Source: Nymphalis io (lineage: Eukaryota > Arthropoda > Insecta > Lepidoptera > Nymphalidae). Taken from it: 64,000 bases of DNA. Where the stretch lies: positions 124,001 through 188,000 of the forward strand of contig NC_065914.1 in assembly GCF_905147045.1 (NCBI RefSeq), given 5' to 3'. A program made the position numbers and the translations under genes. Below the pieces are notes generated by a model. It was not told the origin of the DNA, did no database searches, and saw nothing but the letters and a program-made list of their open reading frames with translations. Of this stretch, positions 8,396 to 19,181 are shown one piece after another; position 1 is the stretch's first letter, and every line of letters begins with the position of its first letter.

Positions 8396-11056
8396 TTGGA
8401 GAATTACCACCAAAATTACATTAGCCTTCCTATTCGAAATTAAAAAAGAGAAACAGAAATCGCAACAGTAAAAGGTTATAAGTATTTGAAAATATGTACG
8501 TTAATTACGTAGGGCTGCCGTTGAGGATGCAGAATGAAACCGAACGAATTTAACTTATACGTTTATTTACGAATTTTACTTATACGTTCAATAACATTAA
8601 ATTCTTAGTTATACCATGTTTGCCTATCTACCCTTCCGTGACGCCACGGTGACAGGACTATGATAATCTTATCGTATGTTAAATTGTTACAATAATAACT
8701 TATTAAGAAGTTAGTTGACTTAAAGTTTCAAATAAACTGAAATTTAAATTAAATATTCTTATTTAAATGTAAAATAGCACTATGTACGTGTTAATATTGT
8801 ATTTAATACACCTTTTACAATTAGTTGAAATGTATATTTAGTATATTCCAATCGTAGGAGTAAATATAAACTAACTTTATATTTCCATATCCCGTGATAT
8901 TCGCTAACAGCTCAGCTTAACTACTTTCCCGAATAAAACGCAATTTTTTCGCAAAAATAACAGATAATTCAAAATCTCGACCAATGATATCGCGCCAATA
9001 CAATGTCAGTTGTTAATTTGCCTTTGTCTACTCTTGTGGCTTTAATACACTAGTTATTTTCTATTTAAATGAAATAACATATTTATATGCATACATATAT
9101 AACGTAACTGTTTTTAAAATGATAATCACGCCCCAAGGAACAAATCTTTAGGTTTGTATTTTTTTTTTTTTTTTTTGTTAATGATAGCTCTTACAATGCC
9201 GATGTTACTTTTGCATTCAGCCGCGCTGATATGTAAGACTCCAATAACAATTGATTATAAATTTAAAACAATAATGTTGTACGATAAAATAATTTTTGTA
9301 TTTATTTTAAAAAAATCTTAGTATTTTAAAAACACAAACGTCATGACGCTATTTTGAATTACAATTTTGGCGCCATTAATATAATCACTAACTCAAGAGG
9401 TAAACCAAAATTAGCTTTCATATTGTTAGTATTTAAACTTTGTACATTAAATGATATATCCAGTTCCTGTTTATAAATTGCAATTTTAAGTAATGATACA
9501 TATTTATATAACATTACGATATCTAACTATCAATGATCGGATTATTTAATGCCGATTTTACTTTAGACGATATGACATTGACTTTTTATGATTTGTATTA
9601 ATTAATATTTTTATAGCTATCTGTGGCATCGATATTAATTAAACTACAATAATATTAAACATAATTTAATAAAAGCAATTAATGGTTGAATAAGATTTTT
9701 TTTTAAACAAAGATAATTAGTATCATTTACGTTTTTGGTCTAAGAAAACGTGTCGCGTTAAAAGTTATTTTTTTAAATAAAAAAACATATTCAAACCTTT
9801 ACTAACCTGATTATTATATTACACATAACAAATTTAAAAAAATTGCAGCATAAAATAATGTTAATTATATATAAATTAAAAAATAAACATCCAGGTATTT
9901 AGGTATAAGTTGTAATAACTCGGTCATATTTTTTTGAGAACTTCAGGCATTATAAGCACGAACTATTCCCGTCAATCATATTCTGATCAGTTATAAATAT
10001 AAATGAAATTTCGTCTATTACCTAACTTATGCAATATTAAATTTGAATATGTACCAAAACAAAATTATATATTACTATTTTGGTAAATTTTTACAAAATT
10101 CAAGCGATTCATCACTGCTTGAAAGTTATATTTTATTCTTATTAGGCGCCATTTTGAATATATAAGGAATGGCCTGTGTTTAAGACTCTGCGGCAACATG
10201 AATGGAAAAAAATACCGCTAAGCTAAATAACAATAATTATTAAAAGAATAGCAGACCTAACATCAGAAATAGCATTTGTGTGATAACCATCCTCAAGAAT
10301 ATTAAAAAATGCTCTGTTATGTCATATTCTGTTATTTTGAAAAGACCCCATTTTCAAATTCGTATTGTGTTATTTAAATTTATTAAAATATTAAATATTT
10401 TTAAACATAATCATGACGCCATTTTAAATTTAAATTTTGGCGCGATTCATATTATTGTATTGTTGTATACATATTTTTTGTCGAAGTATTTAAATTTTGT
10501 ACATTAAATCTAAATGGTTTTTCTAGTTCCTGTAAGCTGATATAACTTGCTATTTTAAGTTAAATATACGTATTTATGTAACACAAACGTAAGACATTTT
10601 TAAGTGACACCATTTTGAAATTCAGAAATATTTATGGGAACAAAATTAATTAAATAATTTGCTGTTTCGTTTTTCATCTGTAAAAACAATTGTAAGTAAA
10701 TATTTTAATTTATAATTTGTATGAACTAAAAATACCTGAAAAGTAATCCTACTAAAAAAATGTATATTTATAAGTGTATTTTTTACATTTACTCTATATT
10801 TATTATCAAATTTGTATTTTATATATATTCCACTAAGATTCATTTTAACTTTTATCTTCTTCTTAACGACTTTAAAATTTTCTTACATATCTTATTGTTT
10901 ATACAATAATAGTTAATTATTACATAAATTTTAAGTACGTATTTTATTAGATCTCTTTGCCTCAAAGTATAAATTAATCCGAATTAATTTAATTTGATAA
11001 AGTAATGGTAAGCGATGAAATGATGGTGTTAAATAATTAATTGTGTATTATCTGTG

Positions 11057-11160
11057 CCGTGGAGTACCGGCTTAGAATAGTACTCCCCCAATCTCATCCC
11101 GTGGGTGTCGTAAGAGGCGACTGAGGGACGGGGAAAGGGGGAGATGGGCAGCAGCGTCCC
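11057..11160 (+). other. Structured 5' leader of the RTE
   Basis: A 7-bp hairpin (GGAGTAC with GTACTCC) is followed by TCCC, the block GGGTGTCGTAAGAGGCGACT and GGGA. Larger outer pairings are possible (ATCTC with GAGAT; CCCGT with ACGGG). It sits at the same place as the leader of LINE copy 1 (4938-5013) although the two coding regions are unrelated. Confidence 0.6.
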
Positions 11161-12719
11161 CCCTCCCATAAACATCTTACCCCCTACTGCGCTCGCCAAC
11201 ACGCCTGCCCAGCGCGGCGAGTATGGGCAAACCCCTCCATTAATGGCAGATGCGCCCAAAAAAAGGCCCCCAGTTACCGGCAAGCCCGCTAGGCCCGACC
11301 AAGGTAGCGGTCGCGGTATCGGCAGGACAGGGGGTACTAAGAATCACCGGTTCACGGCAGGCTACCGTATAAAACGACTGAACATGGCAACGTATAATGG
11401 ACGCTCGATGAGGCTGGACCATCACCTCGCCGAATTAGAAGTAGAGTTAAGTCATATAAACTGGCATATACTGGGGTTATCTGAAGTCCGAAGACAGGGG
11501 GAGGACACGATAACTCTAGAGTCCGGTAACTTACTCTACTTCCGCGAAGGTGATAACCTCTCCCAGGGTGGTGTCGGTTTTCTAGTCAAAAAGGATCTCA
11601 TTAGCAGCATTGTGGAAATCAGTAGTGTGTCGAACCGGGTAGCGTACCTTGTCCTAAAACTTTCCGACAGGTACTCCCTGAAGGTCGTACAGGTATATGC
11701 GCCAACTTCGACATACTCTGATGATGTGGTCGAAGCGATGTACGAGGACATCGCAAAGGCCCTCAACGACACCTCGAAGGCCCACTACAATGTTGTTATG
11801 GTAGACTTTAATGCTAAAGTGGGAGTACAAGATAGCGGTGAATCGAAAGTCGGACCTTACGGCTTAGGCTGCAGAAATTACAGGGGGCAAATGCTGGTAA
11901 ACTTTTTCGAAGCGCAGGGGCTTTTTTTGATGAATTCTTTCTTTCAAAAGAAGCCTCAGAGGAGGTGGACCTGGCGAAGCCCCGATAACGTGACAAGGAA
12001 CGAGATAGACTTTATCATTTCGAATAAAAGGCACATATTTAGAGATGTTTCAGTGATCAACAGGTTTAATACCGGAAGTGATCACCGCTTGGTTCGAGGC
12101 ACTCTAAATATCAACTTAAAAGCCGAAAGATCGAGAATGATGAGGTCTACTCTCCGACCTACCATGCTCCAAGCTGCTCAAGGCTCCGAAAAGTTCCAAA
12201 TGGAACTTCAAAATCAATTCACCGCGTTGGAAACCATAAGCAGCATTGATGAGAGAACCGACACGCTGGTCAAAATACTGCAAAACACATCCCGCAAGTG
12301 TTTTCCGCCACAGAGAAGAGACAACGCACCAAAACTCTCTGCTGAGACACTCGAGCTCATGAGAAAACGACGAGAACTACCATCGTTTTTGTCAGATAAG
12401 GCCTTAAACCGAACAATAAAAACGCTGACGCGACGCGATCTCCGACGCTCCAATACCCGTGCCATCAAGGCTGCGATTGAGCAAAATCGGGGATCGAAAG
12501 TGTTCGCTCGCAAGTTTGGGAGGCCGCGTCTGACAAAACTTAAAACTGAAAATGGTGGGGTCGTTACCTCTAGGCCTGAGATTGTCGGAGAAGTAGAGAG
12601 GTTTTATGGGCAGTTGTTCTCTTCAAGATCGGATAAACCCGTGGGAATCAGTATTGATGACCAGCGCGCCCCTCTTATGCGCCATTACTCCGAGGAGCTC
12701 CCGGTCGTTGACCAAGGAG

Positions 12720-13025
12720 AGATTTTTATAGAATAGAATAGGAAGGCGGACGAGCATATGGGCCACCTGATGGTAAGTGGTCACCAACGCTCTTAGACAT
12801 TGGCATTGTAAGAAATGTCAACCATCGCTTACATATCCAATGCGCCACCAACCTTGGGAACTAAGATTTTATGTCCCTTGTGCCTGTAATTACACTGGCT
12901 CACTCACCCTTCAAACCGGAACACAACAATATCAAGTATTGCTGTTTTGCGGTAGAATATCTGATGAGTGGGTGGTACCTACCCAGACGAGCTTGCACAA
13001 AGCCCTACCACCAGTATTACAGATT
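12720..13025 (-). repeat. SINE-B, full length, 5-bp TSD, inside the RTE
   Basis: The insert is 12725-13020 between AGATT repeats (12720-12724 and 13021-13025). Removing it restores the RTE codons Gly-Glu-Ile-Arg-Ala-Ala. The A-rich 3' end is at the left ('tttttatagaatagaatagg' on +). About 296 bp. The body contains 'ccacctgatggtaagtggtc' and 'ccaccaaccttgggaactaa' on the + strand. I cannot see a clear tRNA promoter; it may be a LINE-derived short element. Confidence 0.85.
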
Positions 13026-14269
13026 AGGGCGGCTCTAGAACAGCTTAAAAACAACAAAGCTCCGGGAGATGACGGAATCACAACAGAGTTGCTTAAGGCA
13101 GGCGGGACTCCGGTCCTGAAAGAGCTAGCAAGTTAAAGCAAGTTAAATTCCGTCATCCAACAGGCAAGACCCCGGAAACGTGGAGCGGGAGTGAGGTGGT
13201 ACTGTTTTTCAAGAAAGGTGATAAAACCCTCTTGAAAAACTACAGACCAATCTCCCTCCTGAGTCACGTGTATAAGCTGTTCTCAAGAGTCGTCACGAAC
13301 CGTCTCGCCAGACGACTTGACGAGTTCCAGCCCCCAGAGCAAGCCGGCTTTCGATCAGGCTACAGCACCGTGGACCACATCCATACTGTTCGGCAGATTG
13401 TGCAGAAGACCGAAGAGTACAATCAGCTGCTGTGTATGGCATATGTGGACTACGAGAAAGCCTTCGACTCCATCGAAACCTGGGCAGTGCTCGACTGGAC
13501 AGTGCTGGGCAGTGCAGAGATGTCATATCGATTGGAGATATATCGAGGTACTGAGATGTCTGTACAACGCCGCTACAATGACTGTCCACATCCAGGACTG
13601 TAAGACGAAGGCGATCCAACTGCGCAGAGGGGTGAGACAGGGGGATGTAATATCCCCGAAACTGTTCACCAACGCGTTGGAAGACGTTTTCAAAACGCTG
13701 GATTGGACTAGGTATGGAGTCAATGTAAACGGCGAGTACATCTCACACCTTCGATTTGCCGACGATATCGTCATCATAGCAGAGTCGCTGGAACAACTCA
13801 CCGAAATGCTGCGTAGCCTAGGCGAGTCTTCCCGGCGTGTCGGTCTCGGTATGAACTTGGACAAGACCAAGGTCATGTTCAATAGGCATGTCGTGCCGGG
13901 ACCGATATACGTCGAGGGGAAACCTCTCGAAGTTGTTAGTGAATATACCTACCTAGGACAGATAATACAAGTCGGTAGGAACAACTTCGAGAAGGAAGCC
14001 GATCGAGGAATTCGCTTGGGATGGGCAGCATTTGGCAACCTTCGTCAAGTCCTCAAGTCGTCTATACCGCAATGTTTGAAGACGAAAGTCTTCAACCAAT
14101 GCGTCTTACCTGCCATGACATACGGTGCCGAAACATGGACACTAACTGCGGGACTAGTCCACAAATTCAAAGTCGCTCAGCGTGCTATGGAGCGAGCTAT
14201 GCTCGGAGTATCTTTGAAGGATAAGATCAGAAATGAGATTATCCGGAAAAGAACCGGAGTCACCGACAT

Positions 14270-14502
14270 AGCTTACAGCTATACTTGATATTGTTGTGTT
14301 CCGGTTTGAAGGGTGAGTGAGCCAGTGTAATTACAGGCACAAGGGACCTAAAATCTTAGTTCCCAAGGTTGGTGGCGCATTGGCTATAAGCGATGGTTGA
14401 CATTTCTTAGAATGCCAATGTCTAAGGGCGTTTGGTGAGCACTTATCATCAGGTGGCCCATATGCTCGTCCACCTTCCTATTCTATAAAAAAAAAAAAGC
14501 TT
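14270..14502 (+). repeat. SINE-B, 5'-truncated, 5-bp TSD, inside the RTE
   Basis: The insert is 14275-14497 between AGCTT repeats (14270-14274 and 14498-14502), ending 'cctattctat' plus poly(A). It has the opposite orientation to the copy at 12725. Removing it rejoins the RTE C-terminal reading (…TDIA to …KISRLKWQWAG). Confidence 0.87.
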
Positions 14503-15770
14503 GCAAAATTAGCAGGCTGAAGTGGCAGTGGGCTGGTCACGTATGTCGTAGGACCGATGGCCGTTGGAGCAGACGAGTCCTAGAGTGGAGACCGCGAATC
14601 GGCAAGCGCAGCGTAGGGCGCCCTCCAGCCAGGTGGACCGACGACCTTAAGAAGGTGGCGGGCACCAACTGGATGCGGAAGGCGGAGGACAGGGAGCTTT
14701 GGCGCACCTTGGGAGAGGCCTATGTTCAGCAGTGGACAACGATTGGCTGTTGATTGATTGATTGATTGTATTATCTGTGGCAGTTCGCTTAGAATATTAA
14801 TTTGAAACGTGTGTTTCTTTAATTTTTTAATTTTGTCAGAGTAAACGGCCAGTTTTAATAAAAGTTAGCTTCGTGTCATCGATTTATGAAAATTTTAGGG
14901 TGTTATTAGACTAAATTAATCTTTTTATTTAATTATGCTTTGAATAAAACGTGTGATTGTGACTTAAAAAATAAAACAATGTTTTTTACTGACTTAGAAA
15001 AATGTTATATATTAGCAAAGATTAAAAAAAAATTTAAATCAGACATTCAATATTAAAAAAAAAAAAAAAACATTTTTTAGCACATCATTAGACTATAATA
15101 AAAATAATTAAAGTATGTTGGATTTTTTATTTAAAATCTTTATAATTTAAGCTACACTTTGTAAAAAATAAATTGGCAATTATTGTGTCAACCCGCGTTC
15201 ATAAGAAAGTTTTACGACAATGCGCGCTTGCTGAGTTGGTGATAATTAATCAAGTAGACTTATAAGTACATTCGAATTATTTCACAAAGGTTTACAGCTA
15301 CTAGTTGTGGATATATGCAGATTCTACCAAGAAGAACTGAACCGAAGAAAGAAACTCAATAGTAAATCTTGTAGCGTTAATCGAATTCCATACATTAGTA
15401 TATAATCATAAATATCATTGTACCCATTTAGTCGATTATATGATTTAATTAATGATTAAACGAACTTACCATAATGTCTAGCATAATGTTACATGTAATA
15501 GACACTAGATGTCGCCAGTCTGCACTGTATTTGGATTTTTTATTATTATACTAGTAGCACAACTTGGTGCTGGTGCCGCTTTCTACTATCTTCATTATGT
15601 TCAGAGCATCTTCTTTGCAAATATTGATATTTGAGTATCAAGTAGATGGTTAATATTTGTCTCTGGTCAGACACTCTCTGTCCAATAAAAAATAATGTAT
15701 TATAAGGGAAATGGTAAATGGGGTGGTTGAGATGCTAATCTATTCTCTTCAAAGTCCTCGTATAATTATG

Positions 15771-16140
15771 ACTGCCTCGTTGGTCTAGTGGCTTGATGTA
15801 AGGCAGACCCCCTCCGGGTCAATTCCCAGGTCGGGCAAATAAAAAAAGCTATTGGGTTTGTCTGTCAGAAAATTCTGAGTAGCAGCCCGGAGTCTGGAAG
15901 TTGGAAGTGTGTACACTCCTGTGCCTCGGAAAGCACGTAAAGCCGATGGTCCTGCGCATGAACTCTTTCCGGTCGTGTCGGATTGCCGTCCCATCGGATT
16001 ATGAGAGTTGAGGAATAGGGAGTGCACCTGTGTTTGCGCACACACTTGTGCACTATAATATCTCCTGCGTATTTGACTAATCAATCTTGAGATTGGCCGC
16101 CGTAGCCGAAATCGGTCTGGAGGACATTATTATTATAATT
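15771..16140 (+). repeat. SINE-C (tRNA-derived), full length
   Basis: The head resembles a tRNA: 'cctcgttggtctagtggctt' (A box) and 'gggtcaattcccaggtcggg' (B box region). The body has 'tgcctcggaaagcacgtaaa', 'tccgatgggac' complement blocks and 'gattggccgccgtagccgaa', with an (ATT)n tail. It abuts the satellite. Mirror copy at 22656; another, LINE-interrupted copy at 52232. Confidence 0.82.
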
Positions 16141-16235
16141 CAATTATGGATTAAAAGAGTCAATTAGTTTCAGTTAGGATTACAGTGTTAATGTAACATG
16201 AGATCATAAACAGTGTGTCGGTCTCACCGAACGGA

Positions 16236-16492
16236 AACATTTTTCACACACGGCCATCTGATCCCAAATTAAGCTTGTACAAAACTCGTGCTATGGAAAC
16301 CTGACAACTGATATACTACATATACTACTTTTCTTTTGTAAATACATACTTATACAGAAAATTACACTCAGACTCAGGACAAACAGACATGTTCATGCAC
16401 ACAAATGTCTGTCCTGGGTGGGAATCGAAACCACAACCTTCGGCGTGAAAAGGCAAGTATCTATCAACCGCAGTAAACGTCTAGTCAAAATT
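16236..16492 (-). repeat. SINE-A unit 1 in satellite
   Basis: Complement of the SINE body; tRNA-like head at the right end ('ccttcggcgtgaaaaggcaa'). Its left edge is the point where satellite orientation flips. Confidence 0.85.
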
Positions 16493-16936
16493 AACTCTTT
16501 TAATCTAATCGTTCGGTAAGACCGACTCACTGTTTATGATCTCCTAGTACATTAACACTGTAATCCTATCTGAAACTAATTGACTCTTTTAATCTAATCG
16601 TTCGGTGAGACCGACTCACTGTTTATGATCTCCTGGTACATTAACACTGTAATCCTAACTGGAACTAATTGACTCTTTTAATTTAATCGGTCTGTGAGAC
16701 CGACTCACTGTTTATGATCTCCTGGTACATTAACACTGTAATCATAACTGAAACTAATTGACTCTTTTAATCTAATCGTTCGGTGAGACCGACTCACTGT
16801 TTATGATCCCCTGGTACATTAACACTGTAATCCTAACTGAAACTAATTGACTCTTTTAATCTAATCGTTCGGTGAAACCGTCTCACTGTTTATGTTCTCC
16901 TGGTACATTAACAACGTAATCCTAATTCTAAATATT

Positions 16937-17214
16937 TGAAACTAATAATAATAATATCCTGGGACATTTTTCACACACGACCATCTGATCCCAAATTAAG
17001 CTTTTACAAAACTCGTGCTATGGAAACCAGACAACTGATATACTACATATACTACTTTTCTTTTGTAAATACATACTTATACAGAAAATTACACTCAGAC
17101 TCAGGACAAACAGACTTGTTCATGCACACAAATGTCTGTCCTGGGTGGGAATCGAAACCACAACCTTCGGCGTGAAAAGGCAAGTATCTATCAACCGCGC
17201 TAAACGTCTAGTCA
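16937..17214 (-). repeat. SINE-A unit 2 in satellite
   Basis: Same junctions as the other embedded copies: 'aatattatt' tail at the left and 'gtctagtcaaaattaactct' at the right. The small ATG-started frame across it is a by-product of the SINE sequence. Confidence 0.87.
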
Positions 17215-18019
17215 AAATTAACTCTTTTAATCTAATCGTTCGGTAAGACCCACTCACTGTTTATGATCTCCTAGTAGATTATCACTGTAATCCTATCTGA
17301 AAATAATTGACTTATTTAATCTAATCGTTCGGTGAGACCGACACACTGTTTATGATCTCCTGGTACATTCACACTGTAATCCTAACTGAAACTAATTGAC
17401 TCTTTTAATCTAATCGTTCGGTGAGACCGTCTCACTGTTTATGATCTCCTGGTACAATAACACTGTAATCCTAACTGAAACTAATTGACTCTTTTAATCT
17501 AATCGTTCGGTGAGACCGATTTACTGTTTATGATCTCCTGGTACATTAACACTGTAATCCTAAGTAAAACTAATTTACTCTTTTAATCTAATCGTTCGGT
17601 GAGACCGACTCACTGTTTATGATCTCCTGGCACATTAACACTGTAATACTAACTGAAACTAATTGACTCTTTTAATTTAATCGGTCTGTGAGACCGACTC
17701 ATTGTTTATGATCTCCTGGTACATTAACACTGTAATCATAACTGGAACTAATTGACTCTTTTAATCTAATCGTTCGGTGAGACCGTCTCACTGTTTATGA
17801 TCTCCTGGTACATTAACAATGTAATCCTAACTGAAACTAATTGACTCATTTAATCTAATCGTTCGGTGAGACCGACTCACTGTTTATGATCTCCTGGTAC
17901 ATTAACACTGTAATCCTAACTGAAACTAATTGACTCTTTTAATCTCATCGTTCGGTGAAACTGTCCCACTGTTTATGTTCTCCTGGTACATTAACAACGT
18001 AATCCTAATTCTAAATATT

Positions 18020-18294
18020 TGAAACTAATAACAATAATATCCTGGGACATTTTTCACACACGGCCATCTGATCCCAAATTAAGCTTGTACAAAACTCGTG
18101 CTATGGAAACCAGACAACTGATATACTACATATACTACTTTTCTTTTGTAAATACATACTTATACAGAAAATTACACTCAGACTCAGGACAAACAGACTT
18201 GTTCATGCACACAAATGTCTGTCCTGGGTGGGAATCGAAACCACAACCTTCGGCGTGAAAAGGCAAGTATCTATCAACCGCGCTAAACGTCTAG
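18020..18294 (-). repeat. SINE-A unit 3 in satellite
   Basis: Almost identical to unit 2. The start-to-start distance to unit 2 is 1083 bp, which is one SINE (about 275 bp) plus nine 89-bp satellite units. Confidence 0.87.
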
Positions 18295-18746
18295 TCAAAA
18301 TTAACTCTTTTAATCTAATCGTTCGGTAAGACCCACTCACTGTTTATGATCTCCTAGTACATTAACACTGTAATCCTATCTGAAACTAATTGACTCATTT
18401 AATCTAATCGTTCGGTGAGACCGACACACTGTTTATGATCTCCTGGTACATTAACACTGTAATCCTAACTGAAACTAATTGACTCTTTTAATCTAATCGT
18501 TCGGTGAGACCGACTCACTGTTTATGATCTCCTGGTACATTAACACTGTAATCCTAACTGGAACTAATTGACTCTTTTAATCTAATCGTTCGGTGAGACC
18601 GACTCACTGTTTATGATCTCCTGGTACATTAACACTGTAATCCTAACTGAAACTAATTGACTCTTTTAATTTAATCGTTCGGTGAGACCGACTCACTGTT
18701 TATGATCTCCTGGTACATTAACAACGTAATCTTAATTCTAAATCTT

Positions 18747-18943
18747 TGAAACTAATAATAATAACATCCTGGGACATTTTTCACACACGGCCATCTGATC
18801 CCAAGTTAAGCTTGTACAAAACTCGTGCTATGGAAACCAGACAACTGATATATTACATATACTACTTTTCTTATGTAAATACATATTTATACAGAAAATT
18901 ACACCCAGACTCAGGACAAACAGACATGTTCATGCACACAAAT
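18747..18943 (-). repeat. SINE-A unit 4 in satellite, head deleted
   Basis: It starts like units 2 and 3 but jumps into satellite after 'catgcacacaaatgc', so the tRNA-like head is missing. It lies 727 bp from unit 3, that is one SINE plus five satellite units. Confidence 0.85.
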
Positions 18944-19181
18944 GCAAACACTGTAATCCTAACTGAAACTAATTGACTCTTTTAATCTAATCGTTCGGTG
19001 AGACCGACTTACTGTTTATGATCTTTTAATCTAATCGTTCGGTGAGACCAACTCACTGTTTATGATCTCCTGGTACATTAACACTGTAATCCTAACTGGA
19101 ACTAATTGACTCTTTTAATCTAATCGTTTGGTGAGACCGACACACTGTTTATGATCTCCTGGTACATTAACACTGTAATCC

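Larger units (their letters stand above)
11144..14752 (+). pseudogene. RTE endonuclease-reverse transcriptase, broken
   Basis: The N-terminal frame 11144-12724 has a basic, glycine-rich leader and an APE endonuclease (MATYNGRSM, ILGLSEVRRQG, VQVYAPTS, VMVDFNAKVG, GSDHRLVRG). The RT follows after the SINE: NNKAPGDDGITTELLK, FFKKGDKTLLKNYRPISLLS, QAGFRSGYSTVDH, YVDYEKAFDSIETW, RGVRQGDVISPKL and LRFADDIVII. The C-terminus is QRAMERAMLGVSLKDKIRNE and, after the second SINE, KWQWAGH, WRPRIGKRSVGRP and TLGEAYVQQWTTIGC. Breaks seen: the two SINEs, a small duplication near 13131-13145 that brings in a stop, and a local duplication near 13490-13515 that shifts frame just after the YEKAFD motif. Confidence 0.88.
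11046..14779 (+). mobile_element. RTE-clade LINE, near full length, 11-bp TSD
   Basis: Body 11057-14768 is flanked by TATTATCTGTG (11046-11056 and 14769-14779). The empty site is in the right arm near 23500 (complement of 'gtattatctgtggcagttcg'). The 3' end is a short ATTG/GATT microsatellite, as usual for RTE elements, and there is no poly(A). The element is interrupted by two SINE-B insertions (12725-13020 and 14275-14497). Confidence 0.92.
8595..16145 (+). repeat. Left arm of giant inverted repeat (AT-rich, non-coding)
   Basis: The reverse complement of this segment, minus its own insertions, recurs at 22656-29115, and part of it at 40993-47812. Outer end near 'acggaagggtagataggcaa' (right-arm strand). 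The DNA is AT-rich with repeated 'atggcgcc' and 'gcgtcatgac' elements (about 9340-9380, 10140-10160, 10410-10445) that make internal sub-repeats. It contains the RTE at 11057-14768 and SINE-C at its inner end. 15422-15770 is present only in this copy. No gene is recognised. Confidence 0.85.

Noticed and set aside
10280..10843. Small AT-rich frames in the arm repeat
   Set aside because: Composition is that of random AT-rich DNA; the frames are not preserved between the three copies.
11057..11160. HDV-like self-cleaving ribozyme at the RTE 5' end
   Set aside because: The first 7-bp stem closes a loop of about 12 nt, too small to hold the P2 strand and P3 hairpin expected of that fold. Kept only as an unexplained structure.
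16936..18258. Repeated 79-codon frame MKLI...DIFHTRPSDPK
   Set aside because: It is the SINE-A body read in one frame; copies differ by SINE mutations and none has coding constraint.
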